A stretch of DNA of 64,000 nt from Bacillus dicomae (lineage in GTDB: Bacteria; Bacillota; Bacilli; Bacillales; Bacillaceae_G), in NCBI RefSeq assembly GCF_006494425.1, contig NZ_VHIV01000005.1:124001-188000 (forward strand). The letters run 5' to 3'. Positions 24,686 to 33,010 of this stretch are shown here, piece after piece. The number at the start of each line of letters is the position of its first letter. Position 1 is the stretch's first letter. The translations under genes were made by a program, and so were the position numbers. The notes under the pieces were generated by a model that saw only the letters and a program-made list of their open reading frames with translations, did no database searches and was not told where the DNA came from.

Positions 24686-25750
24686 ATGTTTTTAGCTCTG
24701 CGTGAATTGAAACAATCAAAATTAAGATATGGATTAATCGGACTTATCATGGTTTTATTATCATTTTTAGTCCTCGTTATTTCAGGATTAGCAAATGGAT
24801 TATCATATGATAATGCTTCATCGATTCAAAATATGGAGGCAAATAAGTTCGTTTTAGCGGATGATGCGGAAAATAAATTACTTCGTTCACAAATTAAGAA
24901 AGACGATGTAGATAACGTAGTCAATCAAGTAGGCGAGAAAGAGGCCGTTCCGTTTCGCGTGAAAGTTTCAACATATGAAAAGAAAGATAGTTCGAAAAAG
25001 GTTGATATCGCTATTTTCTCAAGTGAACGCGATACATTTTTAGAACCGAATATTGTAAAAGGTGAGAAATTAGGTACAGCAAATAACGAAATGGTTGCTG
25101 ACGAATCCATTAAAGAAAAAGGAATCGATATTGGGGATACAATTATCGATCCTGTTTCAAAGAAAGAATTTACAATCGTTGGATTTACGAAAGACCAAAT
25201 GTTTAGCCATACACCAGTCGTTTATGTAAATGAAGACGTATGGAGTGCTATTACACAACCGAACCAAAAAGATTATAGTGCAATTGCGCTGAATACAGAT
25301 AAAGAAGTGAAAAATGCTCACGTTATCGATAAAAAAGAAGTACTACAAAGTATTCCAGGATTTAAAGAAGAGCAAGGAACATTAACGATGATCATTGCAT
25401 TCTTACTTGTAATCGCTGCGTTATTAATCGGTGTATTCTTCTACGTTATTACACTGCAAAAAACACAGCAATTAGGCGTATTAAAAGCAATTGGTACGAA
25501 GAACTCGTATTTAGCAAATAGCTTAGTTGTACAGGCGTTATTCTTATCAGTTGTGGCGATGGTAATCAGTATTGTTCTTGTACAAGGATTAGAAACAATT
25601 TTACCAGCAGGTATGCCGTTTTTATTAACAGCACCGATGATTGCACAATATGCAGCAATCTTTATCGTCATTAGTATTTTAGGAACACTTATTTCGTTAT
25701 ATCAAGTATTAAAAGTTGATGCATTAGAAGCAATTGGAGGCGGGATGTAA
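24686..25750 (+). CDS. hrtB: ABC transporter permease, HrtB-like (heme efflux)
   Basis: 354-aa MacB/FtsX-type permease: one N-terminal helix (YGLIGLIMVLLSFLVLVISG), a ~200-residue extracytoplasmic domain (VADESIKEKGIDIGDTI), then three helices at the C-terminus. LALRELKQSKLRYGLI resembles the HrtB start. ATG 24686 behind AGGAAGGAG. It overlaps the ATPase gene by one base and follows an HssR-type direct repeat, so it is taken as the membrane half of the HrtBA heme exporter that relieves heme toxicity. Confidence 0.82.
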   Translation: MFLALRELKQSKLRYGLIGLIMVLLSFLVLVISGLANGLSYDNASSIQNMEANKFVLADDAENKLLRSQIKKDDVDNVVNQVGEKEAVPFRVKVSTYEKKDSSKKVDIAIFSSERDTFLEPNIVKGEKLGTANNEMVADESIKEKGIDIGDTIIDPVSKKEFTIVGFTKDQMFSHTPVVYVNEDVWSAITQPNQKDYSAIALNTDKEVKNAHVIDKKEVLQSIPGFKEEQGTLTMIIAFLLVIAALLIGVFFYVITLQKTQQLGVLKAIGTKNSYLANSLVVQALFLSVVAMVISIVLVQGLETILPAGMPFLLTAPMIAQYAAIFIVISILGTLISLYQVLKVDALEAIGGGM

Positions 25751-26421
25751 TGACTTCATTATTAAAATTAGACAAAGTAAGTAAAGTGTACGGAGAAGGG
25801 AATACGGAAGTAACAGCCCTTCATCCGATATCGCTTGATGTAAAAGCTGGAGAATTTATCGGCATCGTCGGTCCTTCTGGATCGGGGAAAAGTACGTTAT
25901 TATCAATCGCGGGTGCATTATTATCACCATCAAAAGGGGATATTTACATTCGTGAGCAAAATATTACGAAGTTATCAGAAAAGGAAATGACAGACATTCG
26001 TTTGAAAAAAATCGGTTTCATTTTCCAGTTCGCAAATCTTGTTCCATATTTAAATGTGAAAGAGCAATTGCTGTACATTGCAAAACTGAAAAAAGAAAAC
26101 AAACAAGAATCAGAAAAGCGTGCGGATCATTTATTAGCAGCATTTGGATTAGGAGAAAGAAAAAATCATTATCCAAATCAACTATCTGGTGGGGAAAAAC
26201 AAAGGGTAGCAATTGCTCGTGCGTTCATGAACAATCCAGATTTAATATTAGCAGATGAGCCAACGGCAAGCTTAGACTCAAAACGCGCACGTGAAGTTGT
26301 TGAAATGATGAAACGTGAAGTGAAAGAGAGCCAAAAAGCAGCAATTATGATTACACATGATGAAAGAATGCTGGATGTATGTGATCGTATATTGACGCTT
26401 CGAGATGGACAATTAATATAA
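25750..26421 (+). CDS. hrtA: ABC transporter ATP-binding protein, HrtA-like
   Basis: 223-aa ATPase of the MacB/LolD type. Walker A GPSGSGKS (residues 41-48), Q-loop FIFQFANLVPY, signature LSGGEKQR, Walker B LILADEPTASLD, H-loop ITHDERM. FMNNPDLILADEPTASLD closely resembles S. aureus HrtA. Coupled to the permease by TAATG overlap; the pair ends with a GC-rich terminator. Function as heme exporter rests on the upstream HssR-type site. Confidence 0.85.
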   Translation: MTSLLKLDKVSKVYGEGNTEVTALHPISLDVKAGEFIGIVGPSGSGKSTLLSIAGALLSPSKGDIYIREQNITKLSEKEMTDIRLKKIGFIFQFANLVPYLNVKEQLLYIAKLKKENKQESEKRADHLLAAFGLGERKNHYPNQLSGGEKQRVAIARAFMNNPDLILADEPTASLDSKRAREVVEMMKREVKESQKAAIMITHDERMLDVCDRILTLRDGQLI

Positions 26422-26425
26422 AGAA

Positions 26426-26456
26426 AAAGGGCCAACCGTACATGCGGTTGGCCTTT
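26426..26456. terminator. Terminator between hrtA and the surface protein gene
   Basis: AAAGGGCCAACCG pairs with CGGTTGGCCTTT with one bulged G; A- and T-rich flanks let it serve both convergent genes. Confidence 0.85.
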
Positions 26457-26486
26457 GTATCATTGTTTTTAATAAGTATAATGGCT

Positions 26487-27605
26487 TTATTTTGAGAATA
26501 ACGTTTTAATTTTATTGCGCGCAATTAATAAAACGCCGCCTAAGACAGATAACATACCTAAAGCCATAGTATTTGATTGCTCACTACCAGCGTTAGGAAG
26601 TTCTCTAGCGTTATTGTTTGTGTTTGTAGTACCAGTTTTTGTTTCTGTTTGTTTTGATTGAGATACTTCATTAATTTTGTTATCTACATTTTGCTTCGTT
26701 GTGTGTAACTCAGCTAATTTGTCATCAATTTTTTTCTCAGTATGTTTAAAGTCGTTGATTTTAATATCTAAGTCTTGTTTTTTCTTTGATAAATCGTCTG
26801 AAACAGTTTGTTTCGATTGCTTAATCTCGTTAATTTTATTGATTAAATCTTGTCTAGCTTCTTGTAATGCAGCAAGTTTGTTTTTTACATCTTGTTTAGC
26901 TAGTTCTAAGTTAGCGGAAAGGCTATCTAAATTGCCTTTAATTTTCTTAAGTTCCTCTAACGTATTCCCAGTATTCGGCTTGTTTTCTTTTAACTCAGCA
27001 AGTTTATCCTCAGCAGTTTGTTTCGCTTTCTTTAATTCAGCTAACTTTTCATCTACTTGTTTTTTAACTTCTTTAAGTTCATTAACCTTTTGATCGATGT
27101 TCTCTTTATGTTGCTTCATTTCATTCACTTTTTCATCGACAGTTTGTTTATGTTCTTTAATCTCATTCACTTTGTTATCGATATTTTGCTTATGCTCTTT
27201 TACTTCAGCAACTTTATCTTCTACTTGTTTTTTATGCTCTTTTATTTCAGCGATTTTATCTTCGGCGATTTGTTTGTCTTGCTGAAGTTTTGCATCTAAC
27301 TCTTGTTTATGTTGTTTAATCTCGTTAATTTTTTCATCAGCAACTTGTTTACGTTCATGTAGTTCATTCACTTTTGTATCAACATTTTCCTTAACTTTGT
27401 TAAGTTCATTTAATGTTTGATCCACGTTTTCTTTGTGCTGCTGTAATTTCGCATCTAACTCTTGTTTATGTTGCTTAATTTCAGCTAATCGATCTCCTGT
27501 ACTTTGCTGATTAGTAGCATCAGTTACTTCTGCATGAGCAGAGTTTGCGCCAGCAATCATTGCTAAAGCTAGTGTAGACGCAGCGATTGTTTGTTTTGTT
27601 TTCAT
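26487..27605 (-). CDS. Wall-anchored coiled-coil repeat protein
   Basis: 372-aa surface protein. Signal peptide to about residue 27 (TLALAMIAGANSAHA), then ~280 residues of heptad-rich coiled coil built from 14-residue repeats of the pattern KVNEIKEHKQTVDE, a short Thr/Asn-rich stretch, and a sorting signal: LPNAG, hydrophobic helix, and basic tail KIKTLFSK. LPNAG is a variant of LPXTG, so sortase anchoring is likely though the fourth residue is unusual. Start at 27605 behind AAGAGGT. The role may be as a surface spacer or adhesin; no enzymatic domain is present. Confidence 0.82.
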   Translation of the reverse strand: MKTKQTIAASTLALAMIAGANSAHAEVTDATNQQSTGDRLAEIKQHKQELDAKLQQHKENVDQTLNELNKVKENVDTKVNELHERKQVADEKINEIKQHKQELDAKLQQDKQIAEDKIAEIKEHKKQVEDKVAEVKEHKQNIDNKVNEIKEHKQTVDEKVNEMKQHKENIDQKVNELKEVKKQVDEKLAELKKAKQTAEDKLAELKENKPNTGNTLEELKKIKGNLDSLSANLELAKQDVKNKLAALQEARQDLINKINEIKQSKQTVSDDLSKKKQDLDIKINDFKHTEKKIDDKLAELHTTKQNVDNKINEVSQSKQTETKTGTTNTNNNARELPNAGSEQSNTMALGMLSVLGGVLLIARNKIKTLFSK

Positions 27606-27755
27606 ATTTTTGTACCTCTTTTCTTTCATATGCATGAACTGTTTTGTGTAAAAATGAGCATATAGAAGTAGATTATCTTATCATTATATACTATGTTAGG
27701 CGCTTAGAGGAAGGATTTGCATAATAATCTATGATTATGTAATTCTTATAGTCTC

Positions 27756-28337
27756 TTATTTTGGAGTAGGGGACAAATCTTTAGCTAGATGAACAATTTC
27801 TTCAATAGTAAAGCTTACATCTTTACTATTGCGAATAACAAACAAATAATCAGCCTCATTTTCTATAGGATCTACCACATCATCGTGAAGTGATTCAGTT
27901 TGTTGTCGATCAAGTACTTCTTTGAAACTAGAATATCCACCTCTAAAAATATTTGTACTTCGCGTGCTTCGAGCCACTCTTTCGTAAAGTACATCATCTG
28001 GAATGTTAAAGTGAACGAGTATGCGTACATATTCATTTTGTGGGAATAATTCGTTTAGTAAATATAGCCTTCCGTTTTTACTGCGATTGGAGTTACTAAT
28101 AATAAGGTGTAAATTTGTATGTTCTTTCGCGTAATCAACAATGAATTTCGAAAGACCATGCTTAAATGTATTAGCGCCTTCAGCCGGCTGTAATTTTTCA
28201 TAATACGTGTTAATAAATTCAGCTTGGTTATCTTGATCCATAACGAAAGAGTGGGGTAACTCTTTTTCTAAAGCTTTTGCAAATGTAGTTTTACCGCTGT
28301 GTGTTTTTCCTGCAGTAATAATGACGAATCGTTTCAT
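27756..28337 (-). CDS. P-loop kinase/ATPase of unknown substrate
   Basis: 193-aa cytosolic P-loop NTPase of the adenylate-kinase/zeta-toxin-like group: Walker A GKTHSGKTTFAK at residues 10-21, DxD-like FVMDQDNQAEF, a lid with arginines (YERVARSTRSTNIFRGG), and IISNSNRSK as a Walker B region. Start at 28337 behind GGAGG. Such proteins phosphorylate small molecules (for example chloramphenicol or gluconate); no target is evident. Single gene, divergent from the methyltransferase. Confidence 0.75.
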   Translation of the reverse strand: MKRFVIITAGKTHSGKTTFAKALEKELPHSFVMDQDNQAEFINTYYEKLQPAEGANTFKHGLSKFIVDYAKEHTNLHLIISNSNRSKNGRLYLLNELFPQNEYVRILVHFNIPDDVLYERVARSTRSTNIFRGGYSSFKEVLDRQQTESLHDDVVDPIENEADYLFVIRNSKDVSFTIEEIVHLAKDLSPTPK

Positions 28338-28441
28338 ATTGGCCTCCATATGCATTGTTATAATCAGGAATATTCTGTACGAATCGACAATTTTCCTGCC
28401 AGAGAATATACAAAGTGCCGGAGTGATAGTAGGCTAAAAAC

Positions 28442-28530
28442 TTGACAAAAAAACTTATTTATGCTATAATTTACCAATATAAAAATAAAGTGTATAATAG
28501 GGTTCTCCTGGCCAGGGGGGACCCTATTTT
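28442..28530 (+). promoter_or_regulatory. Consensus promoter followed by an attenuator-like hairpin
   Basis: TTGACA (28442-28447), 17 bp, TATAAT (28465-28470) is a perfect sigma-A promoter. About 20 bp downstream, AATAGGGT (28496-28503) pairs with ACCCTATT (28521-28528), extended by CTCC/GGgGG, and a five-T run follows. It looks like an intrinsic terminator inside the leader, before the ribosome site AAGGAG (28544-28549). Premature termination or its relief probably sets expression of the methyltransferase. Confidence 0.6.
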
Positions 28531-28558
28531 TATTGTCAAAATGAAGGAGTGTATGTGC

Positions 28559-29473
28559 GTGAAAAAAGGTGAATCAAGTGTAACGTCATTAGTATCAGCT
28601 TTCAGCAGGGCATATCATAGTGAATTTGATCGGCCGAAAATATTTGATGATTATATAGCTAAAGAGTTCATTTCGCCAAAAGAACGAATTAATATTGAAA
28701 CGAATATGGTTCAAGGGATACATTTTTTCAATACAGACATTGCAAAGCAGTTTCAAGATAATCCGAAAGAAATATTAAAATGGATTACACAAGTTCAATT
28801 ATCGCCAACACCTTTAGCGCGTGCGGCATATTGTGAAAGAGTATTACTACATGAAATTACATTAGGTGCAAAACAATACGTCATACTCGGTGCAGGCTTA
28901 GACACGTTCAGTTTTAGACACCGAGAATTAGAGAGTAATATAGAAATATTTGAAGTGGATCATCCTTCTACGCAGCAGTTTAAGAAGGAGAGAATAGAAG
29001 AAGCAGAGTTTGAAATTCCAAACAACCTTCATTTTGTTTCGATGGATTTCACGAAAGGATTTTCCAGTGAACAGTTACAGAATGAAGGATTTGAAAATAA
29101 AAAGACTTTCTTTAGTCTATTAGGTGTTACGTATTATTTAACGAAAGAGGAACTTTCTAGTTTAATAGAATGTCTATTTGCGATGGTTCCAGAAGGGAGC
29201 TCGATCGTTTTCGATTATCCAGATGAAAACTTGTTTACGGAAAAAGGATTATCTAATCGAGTGGAAAATATGGTGAAAATGGCTGCGGTAGGCGGAGAAC
29301 CGATGAAATCATGTTTTTCTTATACCGAAATGGAAGTACTGTTAGAGAAGGCGGGCTTACTTATTTATGAGCACTTATCGCCAGAAGACATAAATACATT
29401 ATATTTTGAAGGACGAAACGATTATTTAAAAGCTTTTGAGACGGTACATTATGTACATGCGGTGAAGAAGTAA
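28559..29473 (+). CDS. SAM-dependent methyltransferase of the LCM/YktD family
   Basis: 304-aa methyltransferase of the leucine-carboxyl-methyltransferase-like family: ETNMVQGIHFFNTDIAKQF, AAYCERVLLHEI, motif I VILGAGLDTFSFR, acidic motif EVDHPSTQQFK, and LLGVTYYLTKEEL. The start is GTG 28559 (or ATG 28553) behind AAGGAG; longer versions run through the leader hairpin. In other organisms these enzymes O-methylate polyketide-like acids or metabolites; substrate unknown here. A degraded copy of its last 13 codons plus downstream DNA recurs at 32191-32280. Confidence 0.85.
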   Translation: MKKGESSVTSLVSAFSRAYHSEFDRPKIFDDYIAKEFISPKERINIETNMVQGIHFFNTDIAKQFQDNPKEILKWITQVQLSPTPLARAAYCERVLLHEITLGAKQYVILGAGLDTFSFRHRELESNIEIFEVDHPSTQQFKKERIEEAEFEIPNNLHFVSMDFTKGFSSEQLQNEGFENKKTFFSLLGVTYYLTKEELSSLIECLFAMVPEGSSIVFDYPDENLFTEKGLSNRVENMVKMAAVGGEPMKSCFSYTEMEVLLEKAGLLIYEHLSPEDINTLYFEGRNDYLKAFETVHYVHAVKK

Positions 29474-29838
29474 GGAATTAGTAGGCATGGGGAGGAATCT
29501 CTGTGTCTTTTTTTGTGGAAAACAAGAGGATGGGATTTATTGAAAAAGATAATGATAGGTATATTGCTACATGAGTTACTACATCTAAATGAATATCAGG
29601 AAGAATGTGAGGTGTATTTGTATGAAGAAACAGAATATTCAACGAAAATTCACAATTATGTTATATAATGATTTTAATAAACTATATTTTAGAAATTACC
29701 CCCGATTGTGTAGAAATTATATTATGTTTGGATAAGCTAAAATGTTTAGCTAAAAGAACTTGTAGTGGGGCTTGCTACAAGTTCTTTTATTTGTAAAATT
29801 TATATTGGATAAAATATGGAAAAAGGGAGGATGTAAGT
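29474..29838. other. Gene-poor stretch with degraded coding traces
   Basis: Holds the tail repeat AGTAGGCATGGGGAG (shared with 32238-32260), a fragment encoding NDRYIAT (around 29550, similar to TDRYIAT at 31931), and a 42-codon TTG-started frame (29539 onward) without a family. These look like debris of genes related to the neighbouring island. Confidence 0.4.
29752..29788 (+). terminator. Intrinsic terminator before DUF975 gene
   Basis: Perfect 14-bp stem AAAAGAACTTGTAG (29752-29765) with 29775-29788, T-rich 3' arm. Confidence 0.85.
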
Positions 29839-30597
29839 TTGATAAGAAATTTAAAGAAAGCAGCACTTAATTCGTTAGATGGGAAATGGGGAGTAAGTAT
29901 AGGGGTATCGGCGTTATACTATTTTGTACCAACTTTAAGTGCATCAGCAATCGCTAGTTTTATATATTTAATATTTGGCCTGTTTATTGGGGTAATTGGT
30001 TTGGATGTTTTCTTTATTTATTCAATTGGTGGGCAGCCGCAAGTAGATCCAACAGCACTAGTTTTACTTATTCTAAGTTATTTTTTTATAGGACTGATTT
30101 GTTTTTTAATTTACAGTGTCATACAAGGTATCTTTAATTATGGGTATTCTGTTTTCACCTTACGCTTAGGTAAAAATGAAGATGCTAAGGTGGACGATGT
30201 ATTTGTAGGGTTTAGGAAGAACAATTTGTTTAGATCAATGAAATTAGGAGTATTGCAGGCTATTCTTCTATTTTTATGGAGTCTGTTATTAATTGTTCCA
30301 GGTATTATTAAATATTTTTCTTATTCAATGGCATATTATATCTTAATAGAGAATCCGGATTATACAGCAAGTGAAGCATTAAGGGAGAGTAAAAGAATAA
30401 TGAAAGGACATAAGTTCAAGTTATTTGTTCTTTGGTTATCTTTTATTGGTTGGTTTTTATTAACTGCATTTATAGGCATATTTACATTTAATCTATCATT
30501 CATATTCATTTCCCCTTATTACAACACAACTGTCTCGCATTTTTACTTAGACTTGATTAAGAAACAGGATGCTAGAGAAGCGAAGGTAAGTATATAA
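29839..30597 (+). CDS. DUF975 family membrane protein
   Basis: 252-aa protein with six hydrophobic helices, of DUF975: AALNSLDGKWGVSIGVS, GIFNYGYSVFTLRLGKNEDAKVDDVFVGF, and ENPDYTASEALRESKRIMKGHKFKLF are typical. Start is TTG 29839 behind AAAGGGAGG. Function unknown; relatives are co-regulated with envelope stress genes. First gene of the small accessory stretch between the two copies of the methyltransferase tail. Confidence 0.87.
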   Translation: MIRNLKKAALNSLDGKWGVSIGVSALYYFVPTLSASAIASFIYLIFGLFIGVIGLDVFFIYSIGGQPQVDPTALVLLILSYFFIGLICFLIYSVIQGIFNYGYSVFTLRLGKNEDAKVDDVFVGFRKNNLFRSMKLGVLQAILLFLWSLLLIVPGIIKYFSYSMAYYILIENPDYTASEALRESKRIMKGHKFKLFVLWLSFIGWFLLTAFIGIFTFNLSFIFISPYYNTTVSHFYLDLIKKQDAREAKVSI

Positions 30598-30768
30598 AGA
30601 ATATAAGTAGTCAGAAAATATGTATAATGTATATTTTCTCGATTGTGGACATGCAGTTAAGCGTATCCCTTTTTAATGTGATATTGAAAGAAATAAAGAA
30701 GCTGCAATTGGATATGTTTTACTTATAATAATTTGGATAAGGATGTTATAACATTGGAGGAATTTAAA

Positions 30769-31182
30769 ATGGGAAAGAGTGAGATGTTTCAGGATTTTAA
30801 TTTTAAATTAGTAGTAATTGAAGCTTTATTAGATAAAGAGCCATTATTTTTAAAAGAATTAAAAGACTTAATAGATAAGTATACGAATAATTTTGAATGG
30901 TATTCAGGAGCTGGCCCAATTGTTGAAATTAGAGCTTTTTTAGAAGAGTTAATTTTGGAAACAAGTGATTTGGAAAAGATTGAATCCCTTTGCTTTGATG
31001 GAGGAAATGAAATTTATCATATTTTAAAGCCAGATTGGGATGGTGAAGACAGTTTATTTGATGTAATATCTGTTGAAGGATTTCAAAATTTAAAAAATCT
31101 AAAAACAGTGGAATATATTTCAATGTGTTACCCAAAAGTATTAGAACCATTTAAACAAGCTGGAATTGAAATTGAGGATTAA
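30769..31182 (+). CDS. DUF6892-like protein, possible immunity protein
   Basis: 137-aa soluble acidic protein. FKLVVIEALLDKEPLFLKE, WYSGAGPIVEIRAFLEEL and a predicted beta/alpha end suggest DUF6892, a family common near polymorphic-toxin loci in Bacillus, though I name it from memory only. Start ATG 30769 behind TTGGAGG. Isolated, single-gene, AT-rich, next to another orphan acidic protein; an orphan immunity gene without its toxin is a reasonable reading. Confidence 0.6.
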   Translation: MGKSEMFQDFNFKLVVIEALLDKEPLFLKELKDLIDKYTNNFEWYSGAGPIVEIRAFLEELILETSDLEKIESLCFDGGNEIYHILKPDWDGEDSLFDVISVEGFQNLKNLKTVEYISMCYPKVLEPFKQAGIEIED

Positions 31183-31207
31183 TGAGAGAAAAGTTGTATA
31201 ATAATGG

Positions 31208-31238
31208 AAGTGATTCTTATTAAGAAAGAGTCACTTTT
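31208..31238 (+). terminator. Terminator between the two orphan genes
   Basis: AAGTGA-t-TCTT pairs with AAGA-g-TCACTT, then a T run. Confidence 0.75.
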
Positions 31239-31273
31239 TCTTATGCAACGAACAAAGTAGAATGGAGGATACG

Positions 31274-31918
31274 ATGATAATAATCGATAATGATGGTGAA
31301 GGCTACTGGAGTAAAACTGTTGATTTAGGCATTTTAGGTAAATTAAATAGCATTTTTATAGATTTAGATGGATGCGATATAACAGGGGCGACGGACAATA
31401 TGACTCAAGAAGAAAAGGTACAAAAAGCTACAAAATATTATGGTAATAGATTCAAAGAGTTAGAAACAAATGTTGGATTTATAAATGAGCAATTTCTAAT
31501 GTGGGTTATCACGCATTTATGTGATATAGAATATCCATTTTGGGAATTTGGTGATGAAGATGAAAGTAGTGAAGATTATCCAGATTATATAGTAAAAGAA
31601 GAAATAAAAAAATTCGAAGATGAAAATGGACAATTGCAACATGATCCGTATAGTCCAAGTCCGATTTATAGAGAAATTCAGAAATATAATGCATTTAATA
31701 ATGAAGATAATTTATTAAGCTATGAAATCATAACGAAATATTTACCGGTTCTTGATTTCAAAAAATTTGTAGATACAATTAGACCTAATAGTATAGATAC
31801 ATTTGAAGATAACATAAACTTTCAAGTGAGTAGTGAGGTTTGTGGTGGAATGTTACTTTGTGCTACTTACGGAACAATTTATGCTAATAATGAGCTAGAA
31901 GTTACGCATAACTGTTAA
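31274..31918 (+). CDS. Acidic protein of unknown family
   Basis: 214-aa soluble protein, strongly acidic (for example FGDEDESSEDYPDY). The N-terminal part DNDGEGYWSKTVDLGILGKLNSIFIDL is beta-rich and looks like DUF6985 or other SMI1-adjacent immunity domains; this is a weak resemblance. The rest is helical with no motif I know. Start ATG 31274 because GGAGG ends five bases before it; the upstream ATG contains that ribosome site. Lies between degraded repeats and has base composition near 30% GC, in keeping with acquired DNA. Confidence 0.6.
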   Translation: MIIIDNDGEGYWSKTVDLGILGKLNSIFIDLDGCDITGATDNMTQEEKVQKATKYYGNRFKELETNVGFINEQFLMWVITHLCDIEYPFWEFGDEDESSEDYPDYIVKEEIKKFEDENGQLQHDPYSPSPIYREIQKYNAFNNEDNLLSYEIITKYLPVLDFKKFVDTIRPNSIDTFEDNINFQVSSEVCGGMLLCATYGTIYANNELEVTHNC

Positions 31919-32362
31919 TACAAAGATTACTGATAGGTATATCGCTACACATCTATTAACTGAAAAATATTAATTACAATCAAGCGTAAAAAAACGCGAT
32001 TCTTAGTAAAAAAATAGTGTTTTTTACTATTCAAATATGATTACATCTGAATTTAATGAAGATTTCTTCTGCAAAAGTAGTAGTTTTTTTATTTGAATTT
32101 ACTATCTCAGTTGGATGTATCATATTTCAATCTCGATAGAATAGTAAAATGGAGTTTATATAGTATATTTTTAATAATTTATTTTATTAAGTTTTTGAAA
32201 CAGCGCATTATGTACATACAGTAAAGAAGTAGAAGATTAGTAGGCATGGGGAGAAATCTTTATGTCTTTTTTTATGAGGATTTTTAATTTTAAAAATACA
32301 TTGTAAGAAATAATTTACAATTTGTAAAAAATAAATTACAATTATTTAAAGAGGTGTTGCTA
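31919..32362. other. Intergenic debris with short hairpins
   Basis: Contains a fragment encoding TDRYIATHLLTEKY (about 31929-31970), a hairpin AGTAAAAAA/TTTTTTACT (32005-32028) that could end the preceding transcript, and the degraded methyltransferase tail described separately. No intact gene seen. Confidence 0.5.
32191..32280 (+). pseudogene. Degraded second copy of the methyltransferase 3' end
   Basis: Fourteen codons encode VFETAHYVHTVKK and a stop (32191-32232), matching AFETVHYVHAVKK at the end of the methyltransferase (29432-29473). The similarity continues past the stop through AGTAGGCATGGGGAG and the T7 tract. So a paralogous copy, or a duplicated end, once stood here; only the last ~90 bp survive. 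Confidence 0.7.
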
Positions 32363-32563
32363 TTGTTGCATAATAAAATTGTAGTTTGTCGAGCAGAAAA
32401 AGGTTGGACCCAAGAAGAACTGGCAACAAGAGTGGGAGTTAGTCGTCAAACTATCGCTACTCTTGAAAAGAATAAATATAACCCTTCTCTAATTCTTGCC
32501 TTTAAAATCGCAAATGTATTTGAAAAGCCGTTAACCGACGTATTTGATTATCTAGAGGAGTGA
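32363..32563 (+). CDS. Small XRE/Cro-type regulator
   Basis: 66-aa single helix-turn-helix protein: VCRAEKGWTQEELATRVGVSRQTIATLEKNKYNPSL is a standard HTH_3 domain, ending in TDVFDYLEE. Start is TTG 32363 (TTG 32366 possible), eight bases after AAGAGG. Its stop overlaps the ribosome site of the next gene, a membrane protein, in an arrangement common in Bacilli, where the regulator controls its own two-gene unit. Confidence 0.9.
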   Translation: MLHNKIVVCRAEKGWTQEELATRVGVSRQTIATLEKNKYNPSLILAFKIANVFEKPLTDVFDYLEE

Positions 32564-32568
32564 TACAT

Positions 32569-32862
32569 ATGTTGTTGTTAAAAATTTTGTTATTTGGTTT
32601 AATAGTGATAAGTAAGATGTATGTAATAAAATTTCAATCAAGTGATGAAGCAAATGACGAAAGAGGAAGAGAAATTCTATATAAAACAAATAATGCTTTG
32701 TACAATATTCTATATTTAGGTATCCTTGCCATTATTGTTTTACAATTAATTGATATTATTCCTTTGAAATTTCTACCTGATTTGTTGTTATATTTTGCAC
32801 TTTCATTAAGTGTGTTAGGCAGTATTTTTATATTTATCAACAGAAACAGTAAAAATTACTAA
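32569..32862 (+). CDS. Small membrane partner of the XRE regulator (DUF2178/DUF3796-like)
   Basis: 97-aa membrane protein with three hydrophobic helices and a polar loop rich in charge (KFQSSDEANDERGREILYKTNNA). DERGREI is the sort of motif seen in DUF2178/DUF3796-like partners of small XRE regulators. ATG 32569 behind GAGGAG that lies within the regulator's last codons, so it is translationally coupled. The pair may sense membrane or antibiotic stress; function not known. Confidence 0.7.
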   Translation: MLLLKILLFGLIVISKMYVIKFQSSDEANDERGREILYKTNNALYNILYLGILAIIVLQLIDIIPLKFLPDLLLYFALSLSVLGSIFIFINRNSKNY

Positions 32863-32967
32863 TACGAGTTAAGTGTTTAATCTTGTTCTGTTAGTTAATT
32901 GAACAAAATTTTTTTAGTAAGCTACATAAAATAATCAATCTTTTTCATGAAAATTTAAGGAAGCTAA

Positions 32968-33010
32968 AAGAACCCACACATTTTAATCAAAATGTGTGGG
33001 TTCTTCTTTT
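32968..33010 (+). terminator. Terminator of XRE/membrane pair
   Basis: Perfect 17-bp stem AAGAACCCACACATTTT (32968-32984) with 32989-33005, loop AATC, T-rich tail. Confidence 0.92.

Noticed and set aside
26677-27299. Several long plus-strand frames opposite the coiled-coil surface gene
   Set aside because: They are antisense shadows of the repeat-rich minus-strand gene, with Phe/Leu/Cys-biased composition and no ribosome sites.
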